A DNA stretch of 64,000 bases from Varunaivibrio sulfuroxidans (GCF_029318635.1 NZ_CP119676.1:2865001-2929000); one strand, 5' to 3'; counted from the first letter of the stretch, positions 23,198 to 31,392 are shown. Translations and numbers: made by a program. The notes: generated from the sequence alone by a model not told the origin.

Positions 23198-23725
23198 TTA
23201 ATGCAGTTTGGTTTCGATATCCTTGATCGCATCGTCGATCAGTTGCGTGGCTTTCGGCGTGGATAAATCCTCGGCGAGAATTTTCCTGCTGGCCTCGATC
23301 GCCAGTTCGATCGCCTTGGAGCGGACCTCGTCGATCGCCTGCGCTTCGGCCTGAGCGATACGTTCTTTCGCCAATTTTTCGCTTCGACGGAGACTGTCTT
23401 GCAGGCGCTCGGCGCTTTCCTGGGCCATCCGTTCGGCCTCTTCATGGGCGCGTGCGATGATTTGCTCGGCCTCGCCGATAGCTTCGTGTTGTTTGCGTTC
23501 GAATTGCGCCAGTTTATCCTGCGCTTCCTCGCGCAGACGGGTGGCGGCGTCGATGTCGTGGCGGATTTTCTCGATCTTGTCGTCAAGTCCGCCGACGATC
23601 ATCACGAACACTTTCTTGCCGAAAAGGGCGATCAGAATCACGAAAGCGACGGCGACCCAAAATTCCGGAGAATGGAAAAAAGGTTCGCTGTGTTCTATCG
23701 CGCCGGCGGCGGCTTGGGGTTCCAT
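23198..23725 (-). CDS. atpF: F0F1 ATP synthase subunit b
   Basis: Subunit b is the membrane-anchored peripheral stalk of ATP synthase that holds F1 against F0. The 175-residue protein has one N-terminal hydrophobic segment (about residues 20-42, FWVAVAFVILIALFGKKVF) followed by a long charged helix that predicts a coiled coil. It is the last gene of the F0 operon, 40 bases after b'. The ATG at 23725 has AAGGA upstream. It faces the bidirectional terminator. Confidence 0.95.
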   Translation of the reverse strand: MEPQAAAGAIEHSEPFFHSPEFWVAVAFVILIALFGKKVFVMIVGGLDDKIEKIRHDIDAATRLREEAQDKLAQFERKQHEAIGEAEQIIARAHEEAERMAQESAERLQDSLRRSEKLAKERIAQAEAQAIDEVRSKAIELAIEASRKILAEDLSTPKATQLIDDAIKDIETKLH

Positions 23726-23765
23726 GTCGGAGTGTCCTTAACTGGTCAGGTCGTTAAGCGGAGCT

Positions 23766-24359
23766 TCAGGCGTCACTGAACGAATCGACGGCCTTGGCGA
23801 GCGTAGCTTTCCCGGGGGCCTCGCCGATCAATTTTTCGACGATGACGCCGGCGACATCGACGGCGACGTCACGCACGCCGGCAATGGCCTCGGCTTTACT
23901 GGCGGCGATTTCCTTTTCGCTTTGAAGGACGGTCGCCTTCAATTTTTCGCTCAGTTCCGTTTGTTGGTTCGCGGCCTCGCGGTCGGCCCGCTCGCGGACC
24001 GCACGCAGATCGCCTTGCGCCTTCGAACGGGCCTCGGATAAAGCCTTCTCGTAAGCTTCTTTGGCGGTTTCGGCCGCGTCGTTCAGGGTTTGGGCCTTGG
24101 CCAGATTGTCGTCAACCCGATTTTGCCGCTCTTCGAGAACTTCACCGATGCGAGGAAGGGCGACTTTCGCCATCAAGATGTACAACACCACGAAGGAGAT
24201 CACCAACCAGACGATCTGCGGCGGGAACATCGCGACTTCGAGCTGAGGCAGGGTCGCCGCAAACGCCTCGGCGGGAAAACCGAGGGCGAGGGCTAAGACC
24301 CAGAAGCCGGAACGCCAGGATCCGGAACACAAGAGGCTGGCGGGAGAAAGAATCCGCAT
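23766..24359 (-). CDS. atpG: F0F1 ATP synthase subunit b'
   Basis: b' is the second, diverged peripheral-stalk subunit found in photosynthetic bacteria and many alphaproteobacteria, paired with b. The 197-residue form starting at 24359 has a hydrophobic N-terminal stretch resembling a signal sequence (about 4-34), the membrane segment PPQIVWLVISFVVLYILMAK near 47-66 and a long charged helix. GGAG lies seven bases before this ATG. A TTG at 24380 would add seven residues and also has AGGAG upstream, so the start is not certain. The symbol atpG is also used for subunit gamma; here it means b'. Confidence 0.93.
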   Translation of the reverse strand: MRILSPASLLCSGSWRSGFWVLALALGFPAEAFAATLPQLEVAMFPPQIVWLVISFVVLYILMAKVALPRIGEVLEERQNRVDDNLAKAQTLNDAAETAKEAYEKALSEARSKAQGDLRAVRERADREAANQQTELSEKLKATVLQSEKEIAASKAEAIAGVRDVAVDVAGVIVEKLIGEAPGKATLAKAVDSFSDA

Positions 24360-24388
24360 GGGGCGGGCTCCGAAATTCAAGGGACGCT

Positions 24389-24427
24389 CCTCACCCCCAA
24401 GACGCGGTTAGGCGCTTGGGGGTGAGG
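24389..24427 (-). promoter_or_regulatory. 13-bp GC-rich hairpin between atpE and the b' gene
   Basis: CCTCACCCCCAAG (24389-24401) and CTTGGGGGTGAGG (24415-24427) pair perfectly with a 13-base loop, beginning eight bases after the atpE stop. No T-run follows on the minus strand. In other F0 operons subunit c must be made in large excess over a, b and b', so a stabilising or processing hairpin at the 3' end of atpE is a reasonable interpretation. It also lies close to the binding site of the downstream gene. Confidence 0.7.
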
Positions 24428-24435
24428 CATCCGTT

Positions 24436-24660
24436 TTAGGTGAACAGGATCAGGAAGGAGATGAGGAGGGCGTAAAGCGCCACCGCCTCGACCAGGGCAA
24501 AGCCCAGCATCGCCATGCCGAAAACGTGCGGGCGCGACGCGGGATTGCGCGCAACCGAACTGACCAGCGATGCAAAGATGTTGCCGATACCGGAGCCAAC
24601 GCCACCCAGTCCGACGACTGCGAGCCCGGCGCCTATCATTTTTGCGGCCACAAGTTCCAT
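24436..24660 (-). CDS. atpE: F0F1 ATP synthase subunit c
   Basis: Subunit c forms the rotating proton-driven ring. The 74-residue protein is two hydrophobic helices joined by the polar loop SVARNPASRP. The first helix has the packing motif GLGGVGSGIG and the second carries the proton-binding carboxylate E58 in GFALVEAVALY. There is no sodium-type signature (the Q..ES pattern), so proton coupling is likely. Position after atpB and before b' is standard for the lineage. Confidence 0.97.
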   Translation of the reverse strand: MELVAAKMIGAGLAVVGLGGVGSGIGNIFASLVSSVARNPASRPHVFGMAMLGFALVEAVALYALLISFLILFT

Positions 24661-24725
24661 TATTTCAATTCCTCGATTGTCAATTGATCTTGGTTGAGAC
24701 GGTATTCCATAAGGACGCTATCGCC

Positions 24726-25451
24726 CTAGTGAAGATGAATGGCGTCGTTCAAATACAAGCATGTCAAAATGGTGAAGACGTAAGCTTGTAAGAACGCCAC
24801 CAGAAATTCAAACCCGGTCAGCGCCACATCGACGCCCAAGGGCGCCCATCCGCCGATGAAACCCAACGGAATGATAAACCCGGCGAAGACTTTCAGCATC
24901 GTGTGTCCGGCCATCATATTGGCGAATAGGCGAATCGATAGGCTGATCGGACGGGAAAGGTAGGACAGAATTTCGATCGGGATCAAAATCGGCGCCAGAA
25001 TGATCGGCACGCCGGAGGGCATGAACAGGCTGAAAAAACGAAATCCATGGCGCGCGATGCCGATCACGGTGACGCCGACGAAAACGACGAGCGCCATGAA
25101 AAAGGTCACGATGATGTGGCTTGTGAAAGTAAAGCTGTAAGGGAGCAGTCCGATGAGGTTGCCGAACAACAGGAACATGAACAGCGAGAAGACGAAGGGG
25201 AAATACTTCCGTCCCTCGGCGCCGACGTTGTCGCGCAACATCCCGGCGACGAAGTCGTAACTGAGTTCGGCCATCAGTTGCCAGCGATTGGGCACCAAGG
25301 CGCGCCCACGCATAGACAACGTGAGAAACAGGAAAATGGTTACGATCGTTATGATCATGACCATTCCGGAATTGGTCAGCGACATGTTGATGTCGCCCAC
25401 TTCGACGGGAATCAGAGGTTTAATCGTGAATTGTTCTAAAGGACTGGCCAC
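24726..25451 (-). CDS. atpB: F0F1 ATP synthase subunit a
   Basis: Subunit a forms the two proton half-channels next to the c ring. From the GTG at 25451 the protein has 241 residues beginning VASPLEQFTIKPLIP, where homologues begin. It has five or six membrane helices, with the essential arginine in SLSIRLFANMMAGH and the final helix GFEFLVAFLQAYVFTILTCLYL. The frame is open a further 36 codons upstream, but that part is polar, Arg-rich and unlike the family. The gene lies 144 bases after atpI. Confidence 0.95.
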   Translation of the reverse strand: MASPLEQFTIKPLIPVEVGDINMSLTNSGMVMIITIVTIFLFLTLSMRGRALVPNRWQLMAELSYDFVAGMLRDNVGAEGRKYFPFVFSLFMFLLFGNLIGLLPYSFTFTSHIIVTFFMALVVFVGVTVIGIARHGFRFFSLFMPSGVPIILAPILIPIEILSYLSRPISLSIRLFANMMAGHTMLKVFAGFIIPLGFIGGWAPLGVDVALTGFEFLVAFLQAYVFTILTCLYLNDAIHLH

Positions 25452-25595
25452 GTTTGTCTCGTTCGTTTCCCCTGGGCGTCGCGTCGCGTCACCACGGTTT
25501 ACCCTATGCCCGGACACCCTTGTAAAATGAAGGGGCCTTGCGTTCCAATAACATTTCAATCATGCGCCCGGCGTCACCACCGAGTGCGAATACCC

Positions 25596-26099
25596 TCAAC
25601 TCTCGCGCGGGGGTGCTTTTTTGTGCCGCCGCGTAGCGTTTTCGCGTCGCGCACGTTCCGTGGCGCCGCTTTTATCGTGTTCGTCCCGCGCGCGAACGCC
25701 CTGGTGGCGTTCGTTTTTCTGCGCCTTGACCGCGTTCTCGCCCGCAAACGTAAATCCGGACGCCGCACGGTAAACATTCAATATCCCAGCCCCGGAGCCG
25801 AGAAAAAAGAACACCACCATCATCCATGGTCGCGTACCCAGCCAAACATCAAGGAAATACCCCGTGCCGACCCCTACGATCAAAGCCGCCAGCAACTCAC
25901 TGCCAATTCTAAGCGCCGCGCCGACCCCGCTTAAAGATCCGGTGATGGTCGGTTGCGTTTCCCGATGATGGGAAGTGTTCTGCGCGTTTCGAATTCGCGC
26001 CCCCAGATTCTCTGGGTTCCCCCTGGCCTTTTCGCCCGTATTTTTTTCTATGGTTTCCTTTGCGTCTTCTTTTACGCCCGGTGGGCCATCAGCATCCAT
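25596..26099 (-). CDS. atpI: ATP synthase assembly protein AtpI
   Basis: AtpI is a small membrane protein that helps assemble the c ring and is usually the first gene of the F0 operon. From the ATG at 26099 (AGGAATTGC upstream) the protein has 167 residues. It has a charged N-terminus to about 55 and two hydrophobic helices, AALIVGVGTGYFLDVWLG and MMVVFFFLGSGAGILNVY, with the glycine-rich pattern of the family. The last 50 residues are strongly basic and hydrophilic, longer than the usual short AtpI tail. A TTG at 26123 is an unlikely earlier start. Confidence 0.9.
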   Translation of the reverse strand: MDADGPPGVKEDAKETIEKNTGEKARGNPENLGARIRNAQNTSHHRETQPTITGSLSGVGAALRIGSELLAALIVGVGTGYFLDVWLGTRPWMMVVFFFLGSGAGILNVYRAASGFTFAGENAVKAQKNERHQGVRARDEHDKSGATERARRENATRRHKKAPPRES

Positions 26100-26240
26100 C
26101 TTGCAATTCCTACGTGTTGCCAAACCTCTTAGAATAGCTCAAAACCCGCAGGAAACCTAGCGACGCGACTATACCCCATCAATCTGGAAAATTCTAGGAA
26201 TTCTCAAGATTCAATTGGAGCGGTGCCCGAACAGCGCCGC

Positions 26241-26269
26241 AACATATCGTCCGTCCCATATCCTGTCAA
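26241..26269 (-). promoter_or_regulatory. Sigma-70 promoter of the F0 operon
   Basis: On the minus strand a perfect -35 TTGACA (26264-26269) is followed after 17 bases by TATGTT (26241-26246). Transcription would start near 26234 and give a leader of about 135 bases before atpI at 26099. It is the clearest housekeeping-type promoter in the window and lies in the AT-rich gap between smc and atpI. Confidence 0.75.
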
Positions 26270-26331
26270 GGCGGAATGATTTTCCCATAACATATTGATT
26301 ATAAAGCTATAATTTAGGGTTACCAGTGATG

Positions 26332-29300
26332 TTAAGAGGCTTGCGCCGACTCGCGTAATTCTTCCGCCCGTTCGAGATCGACCGACACCAGTTGGGAAAT
26401 CCCCCGTTCGGCCATGGTGACGCCGAAGAGGCGCTCCATGCGCGCCATGGTCATGCGATGATGGGTGATGGTCAGAAAGCGCGTTCCCGTGCTTTCGGCC
26501 ATTTCTTCGAGCAAGGTGCAAAAGCGATCGACATTGGCGTCGTCCAGAGGGGCATCGACCTCGTCCAATACGCAAATCGGGGCCGGATTGGTGAGAAAAA
26601 CGCCGAACAGCAGGGCGAGGGCGGTCAGCGCTTGCTCGCCGCCGGACAGCAGGGAAAGCGTTTGCATACGTTTTCCCGGGGGGCTGGCCATAATTTCCAG
26701 GCCGGCCTCCAGGGGGTCGTCCGAATCGGTCAATGTCAGATGCGCATTGCCGCCGCCGAACAGGCGCACGAACAACTGTTGAAAATGACGATCGACGTCT
26801 TTGAACGCGGCGCGTAGGCGCGTGCGCCCTTCACCATTGAGTTCGGCGATGGCGTGGCGTAATTTTTCGATGGCCGCGATCAAGTCGCTGCGTTCGTCGG
26901 TCAAGGTTTCGATCTGCGCGTCCATGTCATGGGCTTCACGTTCGGCGCGCAGGTTGACGGGCCCCATGGTGTCGCGTTCACGGACCAGGCGTTCGACCTT
27001 GCGTTCGGTGGCCTCCATGTCCGCTAGGGGCGCGTTTTCGTCGATTTCTCCCAGCGTCGCCAGTTCGTCGGGCGTGCAGCCGAGATGTTCGCCGACCCGC
27101 TCGGCGATCGCCGCGCAGGCTTGCTTTCCCTGTTCGACCAGCCCCTCGGCGCGGACCCGCGTTTCGCGGGCCTTCGCCAGATCCACCTCGGCGTTGCGTT
27201 GGTGGCGTTCAATCTCGGCCAAGCCCGTTTCCGCTTCGGCCAAACGATCGGCGGCGCTTTTGCGTCGGCGTTCGTGGTCTTCGATTTGCGATAGAAGTTC
27301 CCGGCGCCGGGCTTCGATTTCGCCCGGACGGACGGTGAGTTCTTGAAGTTCGCTCTCGAGATCGCCGATACGCGCGGTCAAATCGTCGATCCGTCGGGTC
27401 GCGCCTGCATCCCGGTCGCGCCAGGTTGCGATTTCACGGTGAATATCCGCGAAGCGGCGGGCGCGTTCCTCGGCGGTCCGCTGAAGACTGTTGTAGGCGC
27501 TTTGGCATTCGATGTGAACGGTACGGCGTTCGGCCAACTGGGCGCGTACCCGGTTAACTTCGTCGCGGTCTTCGTGAACGTTCGCCAGGGCGGCGACTTC
27601 GGTCTGAAGGCTTGTGATGTGACCGCGGGTTTCGTCGAGATCGTTCAGGGCGGCGTGTCGCGCGGTTTCCAAGTTGGCGATGCGCGCCGTTTGTTCGGCG
27701 GTGCGGGCTTGCAACGCGACCATCGTTTCGCGCGCCACGCCGAGCGCGTCCTCGCAGCGCCGCAGGTGGGCGCGGGCGTCGGTTTCGCTTTGTTGTGCGG
27801 CGCGCATCGCGTTCTCGGCGTCGTCGGCGACGCGGTGTCCGTCCGCCTCTTTTGCGCGGGCCGATTGCAGACGCTCGCGGGTAAGACGCAACCGGTTGCG
27901 CTGTTCGAGCCGTATCGCGCTGGCGGTTGGCGCACCGGCGCGGATGGTGAACCCGTCCCAGCGCCACAATGCGCCGTCGCGGCTGACCAGGCGTTGCCCC
28001 GGATATAGGGTTTCGTGAAGCGCGTCGCCTTGGGCGTCGTCTTTGACAACGCCGATCTGTTCGAGGCTGCGGGTGATCGCGGGGGGGCCTTGAACGTGCG
28101 CGGCCAGTGCGCGCACCCCCTCGGGCAACGCCTGGGGGGCGTCGTAGGGGGGCAGGGTGCGCCAATGCATGGGGGCGGCGGGATCGGTAGCGCCTGTCAG
28201 GTCCTCACCGAGGGCGGCGCCGAGGGCGTTTTCATAGCCCTCCGCGACGTGCAGGTCGTCAACCAGAGGCGGCCATTGTTGCCCCGCGTCATGCTCCAGA
28301 ATTTGCGCCAGGGCGCGTTCTTCGGCTTCCAACGCGGTGCGCGCGGCGCGTTTATCCTCGAAAAGTGCGCGCGCCGTCTCGAAGGCTTCACGCGCCGCGA
28401 TGTGAGCGGCGCCCGCGTGTTCGCGAGCGTCGCGGGCGTCGTTCAAATCATTTTGCGCCTGTTCCATATCCCGTTCGGTCTTGAGCAGACCGTCGGCCGC
28501 GGCGATATCGTTTTGCAGCGCCTGATATTGTCGGGCGAGGTCGGCGCACCGTTCGTCGAGTCGCGCCTCGCGGTCTTGCTGTTCACGCAATGTCCGCGCC
28601 AAGGCGGCGCGCTCGGCCTCGTCGGCGGCGACCTTTTCGGTCAGTTCGGTATGGCGGACTTCCATCTCGGCGACGGTCCGGCGCGCCTTTTCAAGCCGCG
28701 CCTCGGCTTCCAGGCGCGCTTGCGCCTCGCCGGCGCGTTCGCTTTCGATGCGTGTCGCTTCGTCGCTCAGGGCGACGATCGCACGCTCGGCGTCGGCGGA
28801 CAAGGTGCGCTCGCGTTCGATGTCGCCCGCGACCTGATCGCGCCGTTGACGATTTGTCGCGATCGCCTCGGCGATACGGTGTTCTTCGTGCTCCAAGGTA
28901 TCGCGCGCGATGCTTAGGCGTTGCAGTTGGGCTGCGATCTCGGCTTCTTTCATGCGCAGTTGAGGAAGAATTTCAGCGGCTTCCAACTGTCCTCGCGAAA
29001 TTTCCGCGGCCTTCGCCGTGAGCGTGGCGGTGATGTCTTGGGCGGATTTTAGGGCCGTGCGATGATTGTCCAGGTGCTCCAGGGCGCGTACCCAACGCAG
29101 GTAAAAAAGCGTCGCTTCGGCCTTTCGGATATGGTCGGAGAGGTTGCGGTAACGCACCGCCTGACGCGCCTGCTTTTTGAGGCTTTGCAACTGATTTTCC
29201 AGAGTGACCAGGATATCGTCCAGCCGTTCCAGGTTGCTTTCCGCGCCGCGCAGACGCAATTCGGCTTCGTGGCGACGCGAATGCAGGCCGGTGATGCCGG

Positions 29301-29802
29301 CGGCTTCTTCCAACAGCATCCGTCGGTCTTTCGGCTTGGCCGAAATCAGGGCGCTGATGCGCCCCTGGGAGACCAGGGCGGCGGAGCGCGCGCCCGACGC
29401 GGCGTCGGCGAAAAGCAGGTGGACGTCCTTGGCCCGGACATCCTTCCCGTTGATTTTGTAGACCGACCCGCGTTCGCGCTCGATCCGCCGGCTGACCTCC
29501 AACTCGTCGCTGTCGTTGAATTGCGCAGGCGCGCGCCGGGACGTGTTGTCGATATGCAGGACGACTTCGGCGACGTTGCGCTGGGGTCGGTTGGCCGAAC
29601 CGCCAAAAATGACGTTGTCCATTTCGGCGCCGCGCATTTGCTTGGCGGAGGTTTCCCCCATCACCCATTTCAGCGCCTCGACCAAATTCGACTTGCCGCA
29701 CCCATTGGGGCCGACGATTCCCGTCAGCCCCTGTTCGATGTGCAGCTCACTCGGGTCAACGAAGGACTTGAAGCCGCTCAACCTGAGTTTTTTAAAACGC
29801 AC
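26332..29802 (-). CDS. smc: Chromosome segregation protein SMC
   Basis: SMC is the condensin ATPase that organises and separates chromosomes. The 1156-residue protein has the canonical order: N-terminal head with Walker A GPNGCGKSN near 32-40 and VMGETSAKQMRG, first coiled coil (about 165-490), a hinge around 500-640 (DDLHVAEGYENALGAALG), second coiled coil (about 650-990) and C-terminal head with LSLLSGGEQALTALALLF and Walker B CVLDEVDAPLDDAN. The GTG start at 29802 gives the exact family N-terminus, MRFKKLRLSGFKSF. It follows a DsbA-like gene by 27 bases, so the two are probably co-transcribed. Confidence 0.97.
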   Translation of the reverse strand: MRFKKLRLSGFKSFVDPSELHIEQGLTGIVGPNGCGKSNLVEALKWVMGETSAKQMRGAEMDNVIFGGSANRPQRNVAEVVLHIDNTSRRAPAQFNDSDELEVSRRIERERGSVYKINGKDVRAKDVHLLFADAASGARSAALVSQGRISALISAKPKDRRMLLEEAAGITGLHSRRHEAELRLRGAESNLERLDDILVTLENQLQSLKKQARQAVRYRNLSDHIRKAEATLFYLRWVRALEHLDNHRTALKSAQDITATLTAKAAEISRGQLEAAEILPQLRMKEAEIAAQLQRLSIARDTLEHEEHRIAEAIATNRQRRDQVAGDIERERTLSADAERAIVALSDEATRIESERAGEAQARLEAEARLEKARRTVAEMEVRHTELTEKVAADEAERAALARTLREQQDREARLDERCADLARQYQALQNDIAAADGLLKTERDMEQAQNDLNDARDAREHAGAAHIAAREAFETARALFEDKRAARTALEAEERALAQILEHDAGQQWPPLVDDLHVAEGYENALGAALGEDLTGATDPAAPMHWRTLPPYDAPQALPEGVRALAAHVQGPPAITRSLEQIGVVKDDAQGDALHETLYPGQRLVSRDGALWRWDGFTIRAGAPTASAIRLEQRNRLRLTRERLQSARAKEADGHRVADDAENAMRAAQQSETDARAHLRRCEDALGVARETMVALQARTAEQTARIANLETARHAALNDLDETRGHITSLQTEVAALANVHEDRDEVNRVRAQLAERRTVHIECQSAYNSLQRTAEERARRFADIHREIATWRDRDAGATRRIDDLTARIGDLESELQELTVRPGEIEARRRELLSQIEDHERRRKSAADRLAEAETGLAEIERHQRNAEVDLAKARETRVRAEGLVEQGKQACAAIAERVGEHLGCTPDELATLGEIDENAPLADMEATERKVERLVRERDTMGPVNLRAEREAHDMDAQIETLTDERSDLIAAIEKLRHAIAELNGEGRTRLRAAFKDVDRHFQQLFVRLFGGGNAHLTLTDSDDPLEAGLEIMASPPGKRMQTLSLLSGGEQALTALALLFGVFLTNPAPICVLDEVDAPLDDANVDRFCTLLEEMAESTGTRFLTITHHRMTMARMERLFGVTMAERGISQLVSVDLERAEELRESAQAS

Positions 29803-29829
29803 GGTAAAATCCGATGTTTCGCCTTGGGG

Positions 29830-30456
29830 CTATTTCCCCATGGCCTTCAGTTTGCTGTCGATTAGGCTGCGAAAATCCGCAATCGACAGGGCCCCGGGGA
29901 TTTTCGTCCCTTTCAGGAAGAAGGTCGGGGTCGAGTTCACGCCGAGGTCCTTTTGCGCCTTCTGCGAGGCATCTTGAATGGCGCGCAGCAAAGTGGCGTT
30001 GGACAGGCACTCATCGACGTCGGTGTCGCTAATGGCGGCGAAACGCACGACCTCCTTGATGCCGGCGACCGGATCGCTGGACGCGGCCCACTGCGCCTGA
30101 GTACGGAACAGCATGTCCATCAGCGCGAAATATTTTTCATTGCCGGCGCAGCGCAGCACCATCGCCGCGGCAAGGGCCGGGCTGTTGAGGGGAAAGTCGT
30201 GATACACCAGCTTGAGCTTGCCGGTGTCGATGTATTCCTTCTTGATCAAAGGCAGAGTCTCAAGGTCGAAGGCGGCGCAATGCGGGCAGCTCATGGAGGA
30301 ATATTCGTTGAGGGTGAGCGGCGCGTTGGCGTCGCCCATCACCTTCGGGGACAGCGCTTCGTCCAGCGAAACGTTCGCCGCGCGCGCGCCCAACGGGGCG
30401 ACGACGGAAGCGACGAGGATGAAAGCGAAAACTAAGATTGGTGTGGTGCGGGACAA
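29830..30456 (-). CDS. DsbA-like periplasmic thiol:disulfide oxidoreductase
   Basis: A 208-residue exported thioredoxin-fold protein. It has a signal peptide (cleavage probable after ARA, residue 26), the active-site motif CPHC (C57-C60, the DsbA/DsbG type) and the cis-proline segment STPTFFLKG. The start is unusual: a perfect AAGGAGG lies five bases before the TTG at 30456, while the upstream GTG at 30474 would place that binding site inside the gene, so TTG is preferred. A DsbA-like gene upstream of smc is seen in related bacteria. It probably forms disulfides in envelope proteins. Substrates cannot be read from the sequence. Confidence 0.88.
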   Translation of the reverse strand: MSRTTPILVFAFILVASVVAPLGARAANVSLDEALSPKVMGDANAPLTLNEYSSMSCPHCAAFDLETLPLIKKEYIDTGKLKLVYHDFPLNSPALAAAMVLRCAGNEKYFALMDMLFRTQAQWAASSDPVAGIKEVVRFAAISDTDVDECLSNATLLRAIQDASQKAQKDLGVNSTPTFFLKGTKIPGALSIADFRSLIDSKLKAMGK

Positions 30457-30487
30457 TTTAGCCTCCTTCGGCACTATATATTGTTGG

Positions 30488-30517
30488 ATTGTATCCGAGG
30501 ATACAAACTTTCGGCAA
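30488..30517 (-). promoter_or_regulatory. Promoter and palindromic operator of the DsbA-like gene
   Basis: On the minus strand TTGCCG (30512-30517) and TACAAT (30488-30493) are spaced by 18 bases, about 30 bases upstream of the gene. A perfect palindrome, TTGTATCC-GA-GGATACAA (30489-30506), covers the -10 and most of the spacer. The geometry is that of a repressor site; TTGTAT half-sites are typical of several GntR-family regulators, but the regulator is not identified here. Confidence 0.5.
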
Positions 30518-30613
30518 GACGCCTCATGGCGCGGCGCGGCGAAGATGGTGGATAACTCTTCGGGGGCGCCGATACGGGAAGTCTTCTCCTAGGTTTGTGA
30601 CATTTCCCACAAA

Positions 30614-30644
30614 CCAGACGCATCAGACGAATAGGTCCTGACCC
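30614..30644 (+). repeat. Half copy of the large palindromic repeat
   Basis: The sequence from CCAGACG to GGTCCTGACCC matches, with about three changes, the complement of the left half of the palindrome at 53023-53082. It stops where the next repeat begins (CTAGTGG at 30644), so the two elements are directly joined. Confidence 0.75.
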
Positions 30645-30778
30645 TAGTGGATCGACTCCGACGTTTCGCTCCCGCGAACCATCGGGCCGACCACTATCTA
30701 TCTTTTTGTTGCTGTTTGATTTCTTCACACATTTGTGTCCAATTGCATCGGACTCAAATGTTAAATTCAAACCACTAG
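30644..30778. repeat. 135-bp element with CTAGTGG/CCACTAG ends, copy A
   Basis: The element starts CTAGTGG (30644-30650) and ends CCACTAG (30772-30778), a perfect seven-base terminal inverted repeat. Inside it are ACCATCGGGCCGACCACTAT and TTGTGTCCAATTGCATCGG. A second copy at 63092-63225 differs at only about nine positions, including a one-base indel. It is too short to code for a transposase and looks like a non-autonomous mobile or REP-type element. Confidence 0.85.
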
Positions 30779-30829
30779 CTTTCCGGGCGACCCGTATCGC
30801 CGTATTCGGGTCGCCGTGTTCTTGGCGTA

Positions 30830-31342
30830 TCACTGGGTGGTGGGGGGCGTGATGGCCCGCCCCAAAGCCTCCAGCGCGGCTTTTAGTTCGGGGTCCTGGA
30901 CGTTGTCCAGGTCATGTGCGGTTTCTCCGGTGACCGGGGGGGCGCGATCGGGTTCTTTTTTTTGTTTTTGCGCCTTGATGACCGACCGAGAAGGCGAAGA
31001 GGATTGCGGCAGCGGGGCCTGAACGAGATGAAGCCGGGCGACCGCGCGATAACCGAAAAAGGCGTTGATACGTTCGATGATCACCGGTTCCATGTGCTGC
31101 ATCTCCACGGCGAAGGCGCCGTTCGCAACGCGTAGGCGTAACGTGCCTTGAATTTTACTTTTGTCCGGGTAGGTGATTTTTTCGGGCAAGCAATGACGCG
31201 CCAAATCCTCGCCGACGACGGACGGCCAATCGTTGAGGACGGCGGCTTCGGTAAAGCCCCGCTTGCCGAAAAGACGGCGCGTGATTTTATCAATGCTCGG
31301 CGCCAACGCCTTTGGGCCATTGCTTCGATACGGGCGCCTCAT
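30830..31342 (-). CDS. dciA: DciA-like (DUF721) protein
   Basis: From the ATG at 31342 (GGAAG upstream) the protein has 170 residues with the DUF721 pattern: an N-terminal segment DKITRRLFGKRGFTEAAVLNDWPSVVG followed by strands such as TLRLRVANGAFAVEMQH and INAFFGYRAVARLHLVQ. DciA proteins help load the replicative helicase in bacteria that lack DnaC; membership of that functional group is inferred from the domain. The C-terminal 60 residues are charged and probably disordered. A TTG 33 codons upstream is open but that region is a tandem repeat (31352-31392). Confidence 0.8.
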   Translation of the reverse strand: MRRPYRSNGPKALAPSIDKITRRLFGKRGFTEAAVLNDWPSVVGEDLARHCLPEKITYPDKSKIQGTLRLRVANGAFAVEMQHMEPVIIERINAFFGYRAVARLHLVQAPLPQSSSPSRSVIKAQKQKKEPDRAPPVTGETAHDLDNVQDPELKAALEALGRAITPPTTQ

Positions 31343-31351
31343 GGGAGCTTC

Positions 31352-31392
31352 CTTTTTTGTCGGCGGATGCCGGGCTTTTTTGTCGGCGGATG
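31352..31392. repeat. 18-bp direct repeat upstream of dciA
   Basis: CTTTTTTGTCGGCGGATG occurs at 31352-31369 and again, identical, at 31375-31392. It lies in the divergent promoter region between dciA and mutY. Confidence 0.8.

Larger units (their letters stand above)
30457..30829. other. dsbA-dciA intergenic region
   Basis: About 370 bases without a gene. From the dsbA side it holds a promoter with an overlapping palindrome (30488-30517), then a half copy of the large palindromic repeat (30614-30644) fused to one copy of the 135-base terminal-inverted-repeat element (30644-30778). The one long open frame across it on the minus strand reads through the repeats and resembles no protein. Confidence 0.7.

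Noticed and set aside
30474-30833. 119-codon minus-strand frame between the DsbA-like gene and dciA
   Set aside because: It consists mostly of the two repeat elements, and a similar frame appears at the second repeat copy (63092-63286), so it reflects the repeat and not a protein gene.
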